NCBI RefSeq assembly: GCF_028583425.1 | Contig: NC_072793.1 | Span: 171,469,681 to 171,533,680 of the forward strand | Source: Eublepharis macularius | Lineage: Eukaryota; Chordata; Lepidosauria; Squamata; Eublepharidae | Length of the DNA stretch: 64,000 nucleotides | Reading direction: 5' to 3' | Shown here: positions 1-12,962 of the stretch, one piece after another | Layout: the number at the start of each line of letters is the position of its first letter | Position numbering within the stretch: the stretch's first letter is position 1 | Made by a program: the position numbers and the translations under genes | The notes under the pieces: generated by a model | Told to the model about the DNA's origin: nothing | Database searches by the model: none | The model's input: the letters and a program-made list of their open reading frames with translations, nothing else

Positions 1-77
1 GTGGATTCAAGATCTTCCAACACATTAAGAACTTAGGACTTGGTGAGTGCTTTAATAATTTTAAGGACTGAGTAACC

Positions 78-1604
<1,527 letters not shown>

Positions 1605-1835
1605 TCTTTACTTCGTTTATACCCTGCCTTTCTCCCCAATGGGAAACCAAAGCAGCTGACATCATGCTCCTCTCCTCCATCCAGTTTATCCTCACAACAG
1701 CCCTGTGAGGTAGGTTAGGCTGTGAGTATGTGATGGGCCCAAGGTCAATCAGTGAGCGTCCATGGTTGAGTGGAGAGTCAAACTTGGGTCTCCCAGATCC
1801 TAGTCCAAAACTCTAACCACTACATCACACAATCA
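1605..1835 (-). repeat. Sauria-type tRNA-derived SINE
   Basis: Minus-strand SINE with the AGGTAGGTTAGG block, CCTCACAACAGCCCTGTGAG and the tRNA-like head ACTCTAACCACTACATCACA. In the gene 1 intron. Confidence 0.75.
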
Positions 1836-2328
1836 CAGCAAACAAAATAACTGGATTTTTCTTTCTCCCAGGCATTTTACATCCCTGTTTTTTTGTTTTT
1901 TTTTAAATCTGTATCCTCTTTTGGGTAGTTTTCCTCCATGGTGATCACTGCTTCTAACCAAATGTGTGCCTTCCAACAGTTGACAACTCTACCTCTGGCA
2001 AAATATGCTCCTCCCCTTCCTATGTTTGGGCCTGCTGGTTGGTGAATTCAGCCAGTGAGCTCAGTTTGACTAAGGATATGGTCACAGAGGAAACACCTGC
2101 AAGATTCCTTTCAGTCATATTTCAACACGCCATTCCATAATGAAGAGCTTTATTACACTGTTCTAAGCCCTACAAAAGCACACCAGGAGATTAGCCTGTG
2201 GCATCAGACCTTGATGTCATCTAAACGCAACTCAGAAAAAAGGATCACCGTATAAAGATTCTGCCGTTTCTGTGAAGGGGCCCCAGAAGAACGGACTACA
2301 AGAAAGGGCTTTCGGCTCCGGGCATCTA

Positions 2329-2532
<204 letters not shown>

Positions 2533-2573
2533 TTAAGCTGAGGTGTCTGGGTTCTAGTCAAATCTTTAGGAGT

Positions 2574-2787
2574 CTAGGGCTGCCAACTCTGGGTTGAGAA
2601 ATTCCTGGAGATTTAGGGAGGGAGCCTGGGGCGTGTGGATTTGGGGAGGGAACTCAGTAGGAATGTGATATCATAGAGTCCATCCTCCAAAGGAGATATT
2701 TTCTCCAGGGAAACTGATGCCTGTCTCCTGGAAATCAGCTGTAATTCCAGGCGATCTCCAGGCCACACCTGGAAGTTGGCAAGCCTA
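2574..2787 (+). mobile_element. Palindromic element, GGGYTGCCAACTC family, copy 1
   Basis: About 208 bp (2577-2784) with loosely inverted ends (GGGCTGCCAACTC and GTTGGCAAGC) and CTA on both sides. An interior TTTTCTCCAGGGAAACTGAT segment is typical of this abundant squamate repeat. Other copies: 25533, 31511, 32794 and 34161. Confidence 0.6.
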
Positions 2788-3121
2788 CCATTCTTGGTGC
2801 AGGCAGCGTTCATAGAACAACGGGATGGTGTTAGGTGCAGGGAAGCGAGTAAGGACTGAGGCAGCTCAGCTATCCTCTCCCATCTCCCCAACAATTACTC
2901 ACTGACCTGGTTACAAAGAGAAGCTGAACTCGTATGTCGTGCCAACACCCTGCCTTCACCTGTGAGGGTGAGAAAAGTAGCAAATTTGGGGTTCTTATTC
3001 AAAAATCGAATTTCAGTCTTTGTCACTCTCCACCCACCCCCACCAATATTTCCATACATTTTGGCTCTTGGACACAATACAGATTACTGTTTTGGATTTT
3101 TAAAAGCTTGAAATGGTATAG

Positions 3122-3341
3122 CAAAGAGTCCAGTAGCACCTTTAATACTAACCAACTTTATTGTAGCATAAGCTTTTGAGAGCCACAGCTCTCTTCGTCA
3201 GATGGCCTATGCATCTGATGAAGACAGCTGTGGCTCTCGAAAGCTTATGCTACAATAAAGTTGGTTAGTCTTAAAGGTGCTACTAGACTCTCTGCTATTT
3301 TGCTACTGCAGACTAACACGGCTAACTCCTCTGAAATGATA
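3122..3341 (+). mobile_element. Fold-back element, short copy
   Basis: Minimal head-to-head form: AACCAACTTTATTGTAGCAT...CTCTCTTCGTCAGATG, then its mirror CATCTGATGAAGACAG...ATGCTACAATAAAGTTGG. The arms are about 95 bp. Lies in the gene 1 intron between KRAB and linker exons. Confidence 0.7.
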
Positions 3342-3479
3342 TATATACACACACACACAAAATAAGAAGGATTACCTCACTTAAACTTGTAATTAATGAG
3401 TGAGGTGATCCTTCCCTTAAAAATCCTCTCATCAGCTCAGGGAAATATAAGAACAGCTAGCAGATTTGGAACACCCTTA

Positions 3480-3700
3480 GGGAGGGGCCATGGCTTCGTG
3501 GTAGAGGATCTGCTTGGCATGCTGAATTTTAAGGTTCAGTCCCTGGCATCTCCAGTTAAAAAGATTAGGTAGTAGGTGATAAGAAAACCACTGCATTAAA
3601 CCCTGGAGAGTGGTTACCAGTCTGCGTGGATAATATTGACCTTGAAGGAACAGGAACAATGGTCTGATTCGCTAAGGCAGTTTCATGTGTGAGACCGAGT
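3480..3700 (+). repeat. tRNA-derived SINE (family 3)
   Basis: Plus strand: an A-box-like TGGCTTCGTGGTAGAGG and B-box-like GGTTCAGTCCC, then CATCTCCAGTTAAAAAG and a body ending GGCAGTTTCATGTGT. Abuts the gene 1 linker exon. Confidence 0.7.
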
Positions 3701-3725
3701 TGAACTACACCCTATTCAGCCTTAC

Positions 3726-3834
3726 CCTGAGAAGTGGCAAATCTGACTCCCTCCTCCTTGATCTCCCTGGATGATGGACTCTCTCCAGTACCCAACGGAG
3801 CCATCTCTGTTTCTTCTGCAAATAGCCCAGATAC
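3726..3834 (-). CDS. Gene 1, SCAN-to-finger linker exon
   Basis: A short exon of 109 nt between acceptor AG at 3835-3836 and donor GTAAGG from 3725 down. In phase with the SCAN exon it encodes about 36 residues starting VSGLFAEETEMAPLG and containing SSREIKEEG, which resembles the acidic linker between SCAN and the fingers in related vertebrate proteins. It ends in phase 1 and so joins in frame to the finger exon at 1231, for a 576-aa SCAN-linker-finger protein. Read into the KRAB exon it would shift the frame. Support is splice signals, open frame and family resemblance only. Confidence 0.6.
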
Positions 3835-4009
3835 CTAAAAGAGTGTTCAGGATACCATGGAAAGAATGGGTTAAAAAAGGAAATAGGTTGAGCCAACTCT
3901 AAGGGAATTCAAGGACATCCCCTTTAGACAATTTCAAGACAAAAGACAGACTGCGGATGAGGATTTTTAGGATAATCTTGCATGTATTCTTGGGATAAAA
4001 GTTGCTCAC

Positions 4010-4477
4010 CTGCTCTTCCAGAAGCTTGTCTTCTTCCTGACTCAAGAGGAAACCTTCTGCCAGGGCCACTGCTTGCGAACTGGTTTCCGGCCTACACTCT
4101 CTGACCCAGTTCTCCATCTCTGGGGGCAGGATGGTCAGAAACTGCTCCAAAATCACCCGGTCTAGGATCTGATTTTTTGTGTGGTGCTCTGGTTTCAGCC
4201 ACTCATAGCAAAGGTTCTGGAGTCGGATGTAAGCTTCTCGGGGGCCCTCGGTCTCCCAGTAGCAGAATTCCCGGAAGTGCTGGCGCTGTAGGTCCGAGGT
4301 GCCAGTCTCCTGCCCCAGGATCGTCTTCACTGTTCTTTCCCAGAATTCCCCACTGTACTCAGCCTTGGTGGCACTGAGTCCTTTTCCTGCTCTGGGATCA
4401 GCCGAATCTTCCTCTTTCCTCTTCAGTCCATGCTCCAGGACTGTCTCCAAACTTGTGCGAAGGGCCTCCATGCTCAT
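4010..4477 (-). CDS. Gene 1, SCAN domain exon with start codon
   Basis: First coding exon of gene 1, opening at ATG 4477 (MSMEALRTS) with a second ATG two codons on. The SCAN domain fills roughly residues 60-145, with hallmark segments [41 protein letters not shown] and [18 protein letters not shown] is an all-helical oligomerisation domain that pairs these factors with each other. The exon ends on a complete CAG codon before donor GTGAGC from 4009 down, so it is phase 0. Unlike the SCAN exons of genes 2 and 3 it lacks the long N-terminal extension. The domain is certain; the exact start is less so, since an upstream splice into this exon cannot be excluded. Confidence 0.9.
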
Positions 4478-5111
4478 TTGCCACAAATTGCAATAAGCGG
4501 GGCTGATTAGATCCTGTCAAGCCCTTGCTTCGTTCTGTGTGTGAACTGTTACACCCTCAAGGCAGGAAGATATTAAAAAGGGGGGGGGTAGGGGGGTGTT
4601 CCAGCTAGCACCTGGTTCTTCTCCCTGGATGAGGAAAAGCAGACAGAAAGAGTCAGAAGGAAACCATAGACATGGGAGAGATTCAATTTGCCAGACTGGC
4701 ACAGATCAAGGCCTTTATGGACACAAAGTTAAGAGGATGCTTTTCCTTGGTCTGCCCCCAGTCTTTCCCCCTCCCCACCTTAATTCTCTCTCTCTGACCC
4801 AGTGAGCCCCATTCTCAGCAGGGTCTCCTCTGCTACAACTGCTTTCCCCCACAAGAATCCCCAGAAAGACACCACCACCCTGTCTGCTCCAGAAAGATAA
4901 GGCAGCATGAAAAGTGGTTTTAAGTGTATCCAAATTCAAATCTTGAGTGACCTGCCATAGAGACTCAGCCTTTTCTTCTAGGGGGGAAGCTCCTCCGTCA
5001 TTTCTACATGGGTTTTGATTCCCCCAACAGAAACTTCTAAAACCAAGCTCTAACATCTTTCTGTACTTCAGGATCTATGAATGGTGGTGTCAGAAGTGTA
5101 TATGATGACTG

Positions 5112-5240
5112 ATGTTGGGTCAATCACACACTCCCAGCCAAACCCACCTCTCAGGGTTGTTGTGAAGATAGGTTGAAGGAGAAGAGAAGGATGTAAGCCA
5201 TCTTGGAAAAGGAGGGAGTATAAGTGAAATAAATTAAAAT
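5112..5240 (+). repeat. Sauria-type SINE, 3' part
   Basis: AGGGTTGTTGTGAAGATAGG and GGATGTAAGCCATCTTGG, followed by an A/T tail; the tRNA-like head is missing. Confidence 0.6.
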
Positions 5241-5329
5241 TATTTTAAAAGAAATATATTTCATGACAAAAAGGGTTCCTTTTTAAGTTCAGAAGCTTTT
5301 TCTTTCTTCATCTCCATGAAAACTTCCTT

Positions 5330-5600
5330 AACAACAACAACAATATTCGATTTATATACCGCCCTTCAGGATGACCTAACACTCACTCAGAGCGGTTTAC
5401 AAAGTATGTTATCATTATCCCCACAACAAAACACCCTGTGAGGTGGGTGGGGCTGAAAGAGCTCCTAGAAGCTGTGACTGAACCAAAGTCACCCAGCTGG
5501 CTTCAAGTGCAGGAGTAGAGAATCAAACCTGGTTTTCCAGAGCAGAGTCCCGCGCTGTTAACCACTACACCAAACTGGCTCTCACTACACCAAACTGGCT
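5330..5600 (-). repeat. tRNA-derived SINE with AACAAC tail (family 2)
   Basis: Minus strand: AACAACAACAA tail, TATATACCGCCCTTCAGGAT, then CACCCTGTGAGGTGGGTGGG, and the tRNA-like head TTAACCACTACACCAAACTG, which is duplicated at its very end. Confidence 0.72.
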
Positions 5601-5619
5601 CCTTCAGCTCCAATCTATT

Positions 5620-5855
5620 TATTTATATTTTATTTTACTTTATTATACCCTGCCTTTCTTTCAGTGGAGACTTGATGTTGTTTACATCATTCTCTTCACC
5701 TCCATTTTTTCCTTACAACAACCCTGCGAGGTAAGTCAGTTGGGATTGAGTTACTGGTCCAAAGTCACCCAGCCAGCTTCCGTAACAGAGCGGGGAATTG
5801 TATTTGGGCATCCCAGATCGTAGTCCTTCATTCTAGCCATTACATCACACAAGGA
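5620..5855 (-). repeat. Sauria-type SINE
   Basis: Minus strand: TTATACCCTGCCTTTC, ACAACAACCCTGCGAGGTAA and the head ATTCTAGCCATTACATCACA. It is head-to-tail with the SINE at 5330. Confidence 0.7.
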
Positions 5856-5860
5856 ATAAT

Positions 5861-6655
5861 TATTTTTAAACTTGTTTAAGAGGGCAGGGGTGAGAAAACC
5901 CATGCAATTTGGAATGGCAGAGCTGGGGGGGCGGGTGTCAGATAGAGGGGTTCTGGCGCTTTAGCGGTAGGCAGGGTACTCTCCCCTACTAGCCGAACAA
6001 AAAAATCTGAAATGTTCCCTATTCCTTTTTTTAAAAAAGTTTTCAAACTGGACCTTTCACAACACAAAGTCCTTTGTTGGGGCTGATTAATGCTCCAGGA
6101 AGGAAGAGCGCACCAGCCAAGGGGCACATCCATGATTTGCGAAGAGGAGACAAGAGTCTATCAGAGCACTAGAAGGAACTCCAAAGGTGTCAGCCACCCG
6201 GGTTATGTTATAATTTTTAAATCAAGACACAATGCAAATATTGTGAGCAACATTCAACTGGCAGCTAGCAAACACCTGTTTCGAACACATTTTCTTCTGC
6301 TCACTGTAATCTTTCCAACCTACCCCATTTACCCAGTTAGCTGGACCCCGTCCCTTTCCTCCATTCATTGGCTATATTTGCAAACCGAGCATCTCCTTCC
6401 CTCCTACCTACCTGCTGGCTGGCTGAGCATTTCCCCAAAAGCTGGAAGCCCCAGTGCACTTTGAACTCATCCGATGCCAGGTTTGGGGGGAATCCTGCCC
6501 ATTTGTGGGAGCCAAAGGTGGGGTGGGGAGGGGGAAGGTGGAACAGGAAGTGATCTCCTCTCCTGAGATGCCTCTCTAGGAAGTCAACAGACTCTCTCAT
6601 TTTAACCTACCCCTTCCCAGAGAGCAAAGCAGCTGTCCCCCTCACTTTGCAAAAG
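5861..6655. other. Intergenic, nothing recognised
   Basis: Upstream of gene 1. Its 5' non-coding exons may lie here or in 4500-5110, but I see no convincing donor or CpG island. Confidence 0.4.
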
Positions 6656-6734
6656 GGCTAGCCTTCTTAGTCTGTGGTAGCACAACAAAGTCCAGCAGCG
6701 CCTTAAAGACTACAGTGCTGCTGCACAGAGAAAG

Positions 6735-7140
6735 TGTTGTGACTGCTGTAGCATAGTGGTTAAGTGGTTGGGATGGAAATGGTTCGAATCCCACGACTGC
6801 CATGAACTCTGCAGGTGGCCTTGGGTCAGCCACTCTGCTCAGCCCCAGCTATATTCTGGGGATAACAACACCGACTTTGTTCCCTGCTCTGTGAAGGGCA
6901 GCATATGAGCACAATGTTATTGCTGTTATTTTATGTGGCTGGGCTGCAAATCAGCACTCTGCTGGTTTGACTTCCATCATGAGTTCTGCGGGTGGCCTTG
7001 GGTCAGCCACTCCTCTCAGGCCCAGCTCCTCAGCCGTGTTGAGGGGATAATAATAACACTGGCCTTGTTCACTGCTCTGAGAGGGACACTAATCAGTCTA
7101 GAAGAATGATATATAAAGCACAGTTGTTGTTGTGCCTGTT
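6735..7140 (+). repeat. Two tandem tRNA-derived SINEs (family 2)
   Basis: First copy 6735-6925 begins GTAGCATAGTGGTTAAGTGG with a B-box-like GGTTCGAATCCC. A second, partly overlapping copy, 6930-7140, lacks most of the head and ends at GTTGTTGTTG-type tail. A short fold-back fragment precedes them at 6660-6730. Confidence 0.65.
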
Positions 7141-9020
7141 CATCATTTCCAGAAACTGTTCCTTATTTATCCATTTATTTATTTACTTTGGGAGGATCTT
7201 CAGGGGAAAGAAGAGGGAGCGGGCTGTGGCTCAGTAGGGGTTTGAACCCATGGCTTCCTGAGCCTCATCAGACACTCTTAGTTCTGTAACACCACATTGA
7301 TTCCCACATATTGCAGGGTGTTCCTCCTCAAGAATAGTATTTTTTTTGAAGTGGGGGGGGGATGAGACAAATTCATGGCAATGAAGTTCATTAGCTTCCT
7401 TGACAGCTAAGTGGAGCCTGCACATTCAATGGCAGCATACCTCTCGATATCTATTGCTAAGGGGGTGGCCAGTGGGGGAAGACTTAGTGCCCATGTGCCC
7501 CTTCTGCAGGCCTTCTGTGGGAAAGAGGATGCTGAAACAGAATGGCCCCTTTGCCTGATCCGATAGGACTCAGAGTATGACTTGATTCACTTGTGAGGGC
7601 CACCTGGTACAGTTGCAAGGGAACATGTTGGTCTGGGCTATGTGGTCTCATGGGGGTGGGGATGTTCCTGCCTCAGGTGAGGTGTGTGCGTTCCACCCAC
7701 CACCAAAGGCCAGAGAAGGGGGTGCATATATTCATAAGGAGACGCCTCCCATTGAGTCAGACCAACTCTCCCTTCTGTTCAGAATTTCAGTTCAACTTTT
7801 TGAAAACCATTCCACCTTGGCCTCTGAAACATGACTTCATTTTCCCTCAGAAGATTCCCCCTCACACACACACACACGCAATACAGAGAGTGATTTGATC
7901 TGACTTAATTCCTTTTCCATTTATCCTTTTTTTCCTTTCAATAAAACAAAAAACTAAGCATCAAAATAATATCAAAACCAGACTGCGATAAACTGTACAT
8001 ATAGATCCTCCTCTGTTTGCCTGAAAGTAAAGCTTGACTTGAGTCTCAGGGCCAAGCTACAAGTGACGAATGACACTTGAACGGCAAGTGGATTGAGTGG
8101 AGGGCAAGTGAACAGTGTCATTTGTCACTTGTAGCTTGGCCCTCAGTGAAAAAGGCGAACTATACATTTCTCCTGCGTTTCAGCTTCCTGCTGTCCTAAT
8201 CCTATTACATTGCTTATTGGGTGCCCCAATCATATTGTGTAATTACTAGTAACAATAATTAAATGAAATTGCTGATAATAATTATTAATTTCAAGGTAAA
8301 TTCCAAAATGTCCAGTGAGGCTTACTTCTGAGCAAACATTTCCAGGGTTGGTCTGCGCATGAAGACCCAGGCACGCATACTTGAACTCAGCTGAGTTGTA
8401 CCGTCTTCAAAGATTCCCTTTGCCCACCTCATCTAACTAATATACATACAAAAAAGGCACTCTTTATGTATGGGTTGTATACACACACACCGTCCTTTCA
8501 TTCTTCATATTTATATCCCACCCCTTTGAGGGAGGCCAACATTTGCCCCATTACACTTTCTCTCTTCTCCGCGATTGAATTTATAGCCACCTGCCATTGG
8601 TGGTACTTACTTCTGAGTAAACGTGCATCACATCAGGATGTAAAGCAAGAGTTTACCATGAGATATAAATCTCTCCCCCCACATAATTAATTTTCACCTG
8701 CCACTTGGTGAGGGTCTGCATGCTACATGATTGGGATAATTGGACTAGGCAGGAGGGGGTTCCCAGTTTTTCACCCTTATCATTTGCGGCAGCTCCAAAC
8801 TTCAGCCCATCTTTGCAATACAAACCAATGGGAGTCATGAGCGGGCCTCAACTTAGTAGATTTTGGTGACCCAACCCAAGCTTCAGACTGGAGAACAGGC
8901 ATACGTGCCTTCACAGGGCAAAGGCCGCGAAGTTTGAGGGATGTATGATTTGGGGTGGGCCAAAACTTCTTTTGCGGAGCTGCTGTTCCCAGTTTCCTCC
9001 CTGCCCCAAAGCAGTGCCAA
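7141..9020. other. Intergenic, one MITE only
   Basis: Apart from the palindromic element at 8046 and a short CA stretch at 7862-7880 nothing is recognised. Open frames here are short and unsupported. The stretch 9211-9799 is also empty. Confidence 0.4.
8046..8145 (+). mobile_element. 94-bp palindromic DNA transposon (MITE)
   Basis: Element 8049-8142, starting GGGCCAAGCTACAAGTGACG and ending in its mirror CACTTGTAGCTTGGCCC, flanked by TCA on both sides. The CACAAGTGAC/TACAAGTGAC core links it to the 234-bp family at 27978 and 49158. Confidence 0.7.
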
Positions 9021-9027
9021 AATCGTG

Positions 9028-9210
9028 TTGGATGAGTATCTGGGAGACCCAGTTCAAATCAACACTTTGACACAGAAGCTTGCTGGGTGCAGTCTCAATC
9101 TAACTTACCTCGTAGCGTTGTTGTGAGGATAAATGGAAGAGAGGGAAAGGAAGCATCTCTGGTCCCCATTGGCTGAAAGCTGGGGCATAAATGAAGTAAA
9201 TAAATAAAAC
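9028..9210 (+). repeat. Sauria-type SINE
   Basis: Plus strand: CTGGGAGACCCAGTTCAAAT, TTGTTGTGAGGATAAATGG and GGCATAAATGAAGTAAATAA tail. Confidence 0.7.
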
Positions 9211-9799
9211 CATGCTTTGGACTGGGCATCAAGCCTTCTTTTGGGGCACAGATCTTATTTGTGGTAAGGCTGGAAAATAAGGAGATAGAAACTATAAACC
9301 AACTTAAATTTATACTTGGTGTCATGTATGCCTGCCTGCAGTACATGCCGTGTGTATGTTATGTGTTATCTATTAATCCTCTGACACTATAGGGAGTTCT
9401 GAGTACCATTCAATGCCTGTTAATTAAGAGCTCAATGTGTTATCTCTGCTTTCACTTCTCCAGTCAACGGCCTTGAGGCCAGCTGCAGCCAATCTGAATT
9501 GTATCTTCTCTGGGAACGGGGATGATTTCATATGTGATTGTTGCCTAGGGTAGTCTAAACTGTGATATTTTTGTCTTTGGCGTTTGCGCCAGAATTTCAA
9601 TGGGCTTTTAACCTGAGAGCAGGACATTACCCTATATCTAACCATACTTTCCTTTATCACATCACTTCTGCCAATTCCACTGTCTGACAATCTTGAACCT
9701 GATAGATCGCTAATAAAAGTTACTTCAACCAAACCCCCTGTGTATTTGCTGTAGACAACTTGGGGATTTACTTTCCAAGGACTGACACTTGCTCAGCAT

Positions 9800-9960
9800 T
9801 TTGTAAAATTCCATTGCTTCTCTAAGGAGCACAGAGTGGCTTATGAGAGTGTTCTCATCTTGCCCTCACAACAACCCTGTGATGTAGACTTGGTAGAAAG
9901 CATAACTGATGCAAAAGGGGAGGGGTGAACAGGGATTTGAACTCATGTGCCCAAGATCCC
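9800..9960 (-). repeat. Old Sauria-type SINE
   Basis: Minus strand and diverged: CCCTCACAACAACCCTGTGA and a tRNA-like GATTTGAACTCATGTGCCC. Confidence 0.5.
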
Positions 9961-10617
9961 ACCTGTACATGGAATGAGATAAAGCTCAGGGAAAGACAAG
10001 AACTCCTCTTGCCTTTTGCCACAAATGCAAAATACATCTTTCCTCCTCTGCCAAATCCCTGCCCTACATGGATTACATTCCCCCCCACAACACCCCCCCG
10101 CCCACACTACACACAGCGTGCCTCTACAGTGATTCAAACTAAAGCAACCCAAAAATGAGATTGTTATCTTTATTCCCCCCCCCCCACACACACACAGCAT
10201 CTGAACCATTCTCTCTTGAACCTAAAAAATGGGCCAGATCCTTAAAACAAAATCCAGGATAAAGGAGGAAGGGTCTAAACACAACTGAACACTTTCTAAA
10301 CACAAAGTGACAATCTGGGAGTGATGGATTTTGCTCGAGTGGCCTTTTTGTTCCCCCCCCTTTCCTACTCACATTCCTTGCAGGAATTGTAGGTGTTTGA
10401 CTAATATACAATTAATGACAAAATTCAGCACAGCAACCATATCAGTTGCTTTAGGACATGGGCTGCAATGCTAGATTCATTAGCTGGTCAAACTGAATAG
10501 ATTAAAATCCATTCAATTATATATAACTTTTTAAAATATATAACTTTTTAAAATATAAAAAGAACTCACAAGAATCACAAAAGGCAACAGCTATCTAAAA
10601 CAAGCCATTTCTATCGC

Positions 10618-11000
10618 TCATACACACAGGAAGGAATGCCTCATTAGAGATGATTCTTTCTTGAAAGAGGCATTCCCTCTTGTCTCATACACAAGAGAGA
10701 ATTTCTCTTCTGGGATGGTGTCTTCTTGGAAGGGCATTCCTCTTCCCTCATATACAAGGGGGAATGCCTCTTTGAAGATGGTATATTTTTGCAAGAGGTA
10801 TTCTCCCTTCTCCAAGAGGAAGGAATACCTCTTCTGAAATTATTCCTTCTTGGAACAGCATTCCCTCCCCTCTTGCATACAGGAGGGAAAAAACCTGTTT
10901 AGAAATGGTTCCTTCTCTTCTAAGCAGGAGGGAAGGTCAATTCTGAGAGGGTGCCTTTTCAGAAGATGTATTCCCCTTCTCTTGCACACATTTCCTCCAT
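10618..11000 (+). repeat. Diverged minisatellite, about 60-bp unit
   Basis: Five to six imperfect units of about 58-67 bp, each with an AGGAATGCCTCTT-like block, a GGTNCCTTCTTGGAA-like block and a TCTCATACACA-like end. Read on the minus strand, each unit yields about 21 similar residues, but no start or homologue suggests a protein. Lies 350 bp past the gene 2 stop, probably in or near its 3' UTR. Confidence 0.6.
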
Positions 11001-11353
11001 TATGGCATCTTCCGTTTACAAAAGCCAGAAAATATGTGTTTCAACAGGACTGTTTTAAAATGTAGACAGATACATTTAAAATCCAAGAGGGCTCATCAAC
11101 AATGGTTTCTTTAATAAGATGATAGCCCTAGCTATCACACATGCTACGTCAGCATTCTAATGTGAACACTGCTTCAAGGGCACCAAACCTTCAAAGGGAC
11201 TTTTAATTGCTTGCAATCACCCCAGTCACAGTGGAACCTGAATGAGAAGATACAACAGTCCAGCGCCCAGTTTTCCTCCCATGTGAAATAAAGCGGATAT
11301 TCCAATATGGCTTTCCTCCAGTGTGGGTCCTTCGCCTCTCCCAGTCTCAGAAG

Positions 11354-12126
11354 CTAGCTGAGACAAAAGGTATTCCCTGAGCCGAGTTGTTCCCCCTGTG
11401 GCTTCTCTGTTGCGTGGTTCCGCCGGTGCCTTATCAAGTGCGACTTGCTGATGAAACCCTTCCCGCACACACTGCACTTGTAGGGTTTCTCCCCCGTGTG
11501 GGTCCTCCCATGTGCAAGAAGGTTCGAGGTGCTGCTGAAGCTCTTCCCGCAAGCGCAGCACTGGTACGGTTTCTCCCCCGTGTGTGTCCTCTCGTGCAGG
11601 ATCAGGTGAGAGCTCTGGATGAAGGTTTTCCCACAGTATGAGCACTCGTACGGTTTCTCTCCGGTGTGCGTCCTCTCGTGGGTAACCAGGTGGGACCTGC
11701 GGCTGAAGGTCTTCCCACAGAACGAGCACTGATAGGGTTTTGCCCCAGTGTGGATCCGCTGGTGCCTCCGAAGGTGCTCCTTAGAACTGAGGCTCTTCCC
11801 GTCCTCCCGTGGATAAGTTGGCTCCCGGATTTCAACCTGTTCATATTTCACAAGGACCAAGTCCTGCACGTGGCCTTCCCCAGACCCGACCTGCTGCTGC
11901 TGAAGCAGTGGGGCTTCACTGAGGGACTTCTTGATTGCCCCACAGGGAGCGGGTTTCCCCATAGCGTTCCTTGGGAGATTCCCTTGCTGCCTCTTTAGCT
12001 TCTGTAGATTCTCAGAGGCTTCACCTTCCGGGTGTGTCTTGGTTGCTCTTTTTTGGGGTGATAACACTCGCTCAGTATTTTCCGGTTGACTCTTTATCTC
12101 TTCACACTCGTTCCCTGGTCTGTAAT
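11354..12126 (-). CDS. Gene 2, last exon: 4-finger C2H2 array
   Basis: Terminal exon of the second SCAN gene. Acceptor AG at 12127-12128 opens it in phase 1, matching the linker exon upstream. After about 115 residues of charged, low-complexity spacer comes a degenerate finger that keeps the helix and both histidines but has lost both cysteines. Four intact fingers follow with contact residues RSHT, QSHL, SSNA and SSHR. It ends with a 20-residue tail and a stop at 11354. With the SCAN and linker exons the spliced reading frame is 1797 nt, giving 598 aa. Four fingers is short for this family, so the array has probably shrunk. The GC content of the exon is higher than that of its flanks. Confidence 0.92.
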
Positions 12127-12647
12127 CTGTTGACAGTAAAAAATAAATTAATCTGGATTGGAAGGACAGAGCCAGCCGGCAGATTAAAACACACAACCGG
12201 ATGTTATGAGAGTCACACAATGGCTGCCACACCACTGTTTCTTTCTCCCCTCTTCCTTGGAATGCCTGTTGTGCTAGCTTTCCACTTTCATGGAATTACC
12301 CATGACGGCAAACTTTAAAAGATGCCCCCCGCAGCTGTTTCAAGCGGTGCAGTACATTCTACCACTTTTTGCCAGCATAGATCTCCCTTGTTTTTCTTCA
12401 TGTGAACACCAACCCTTATAGAAACCTTTATGAAAGTTTCAGAAAACAGGTATCAAGGATGAAAAGGGCCAAGTAAAGAGGGATCTGATAGATGTTTTTA
12501 AAATTACAAGCAACAGAGTCCGTTTTTTTAAAAAGGGCCCTAGAAAACGCAGGAACGCTGGGCTTCCTGCTGCTGCGGAGCGGAGGGGTTCGCTTGGCGG
12601 TCCTACCACCACAGCTCCCTCTGCAGGCTGCATTGGCCAAGTTGCAC

Positions 12648-12694
12648 TTTTTATCCTGGTGCCTGTGCAGGCGCACCAGGATAAAAAGTGTGTC
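12648..12694 (+). repeat. Perfect hairpin
   Basis: Inverted arms CACTTTTTATCCTGGTGC and GCACCAGGATAAAAAGTG around a 10-base spacer, in the gene 2 intron. It may be the core of a small palindromic transposon. Confidence 0.65.
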
Positions 12695-12854
12695 GTCGCC
12701 AATACAGCTTGACTTTTATTTTGAAAGATTCATAGGGTAGTGAGAGAGTGGACAGCCATAATGCTAGAACTCGGAGGCATCCAATGAAGCTAATGGGCAG
12801 TCAATTCAGGACGGACAAAGGGAAACCGTTCTTTATAAATTGAGAGATTTGTGG

Positions 12855-12962
12855 GCTGGACTTGGCACACCAGCCAGTCTGCAGACCTTCTGCACAGACC
12901 CTCTGCATGTGCTGGACTTGGCACACCGGCCAGTCTGCAGACCCTCTGCGCAAATACACTGT
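12855..12962 (+). repeat. Two-copy tandem duplication, 56-bp period
   Basis: GCTGGACTTGGCACACC through TCTGCAGACC is repeated at 12855 and 12911 with few differences. Confidence 0.7.

Noticed and set aside
2613-3077. Open frames on the minus strand that could be a separate start exon for the gene 1 KRAB box
   Set aside because: A donor-like site after an in-frame CAG exists at about 2913, but the peptide is low quality and overlaps a transposon. No MQPAQ-like start exon was found.
3205-3250. Calling an active hammerhead ribozyme as a ncRNA feature
   Set aside because: The core has one surplus base and a third stem is not evident, so it stays a finding to test.
3480-3560. tRNA-like A and B boxes
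   Set aside because: They belong to SINE heads. The cloverleaf is incomplete and the same sequence recurs with SINE bodies, so no tRNA gene is called.
10618-11000. Spaced repeats reminiscent of a CRISPR array
   Set aside because: Units are diverged, there is no constant repeat with unique spacers, and the genome is a vertebrate.
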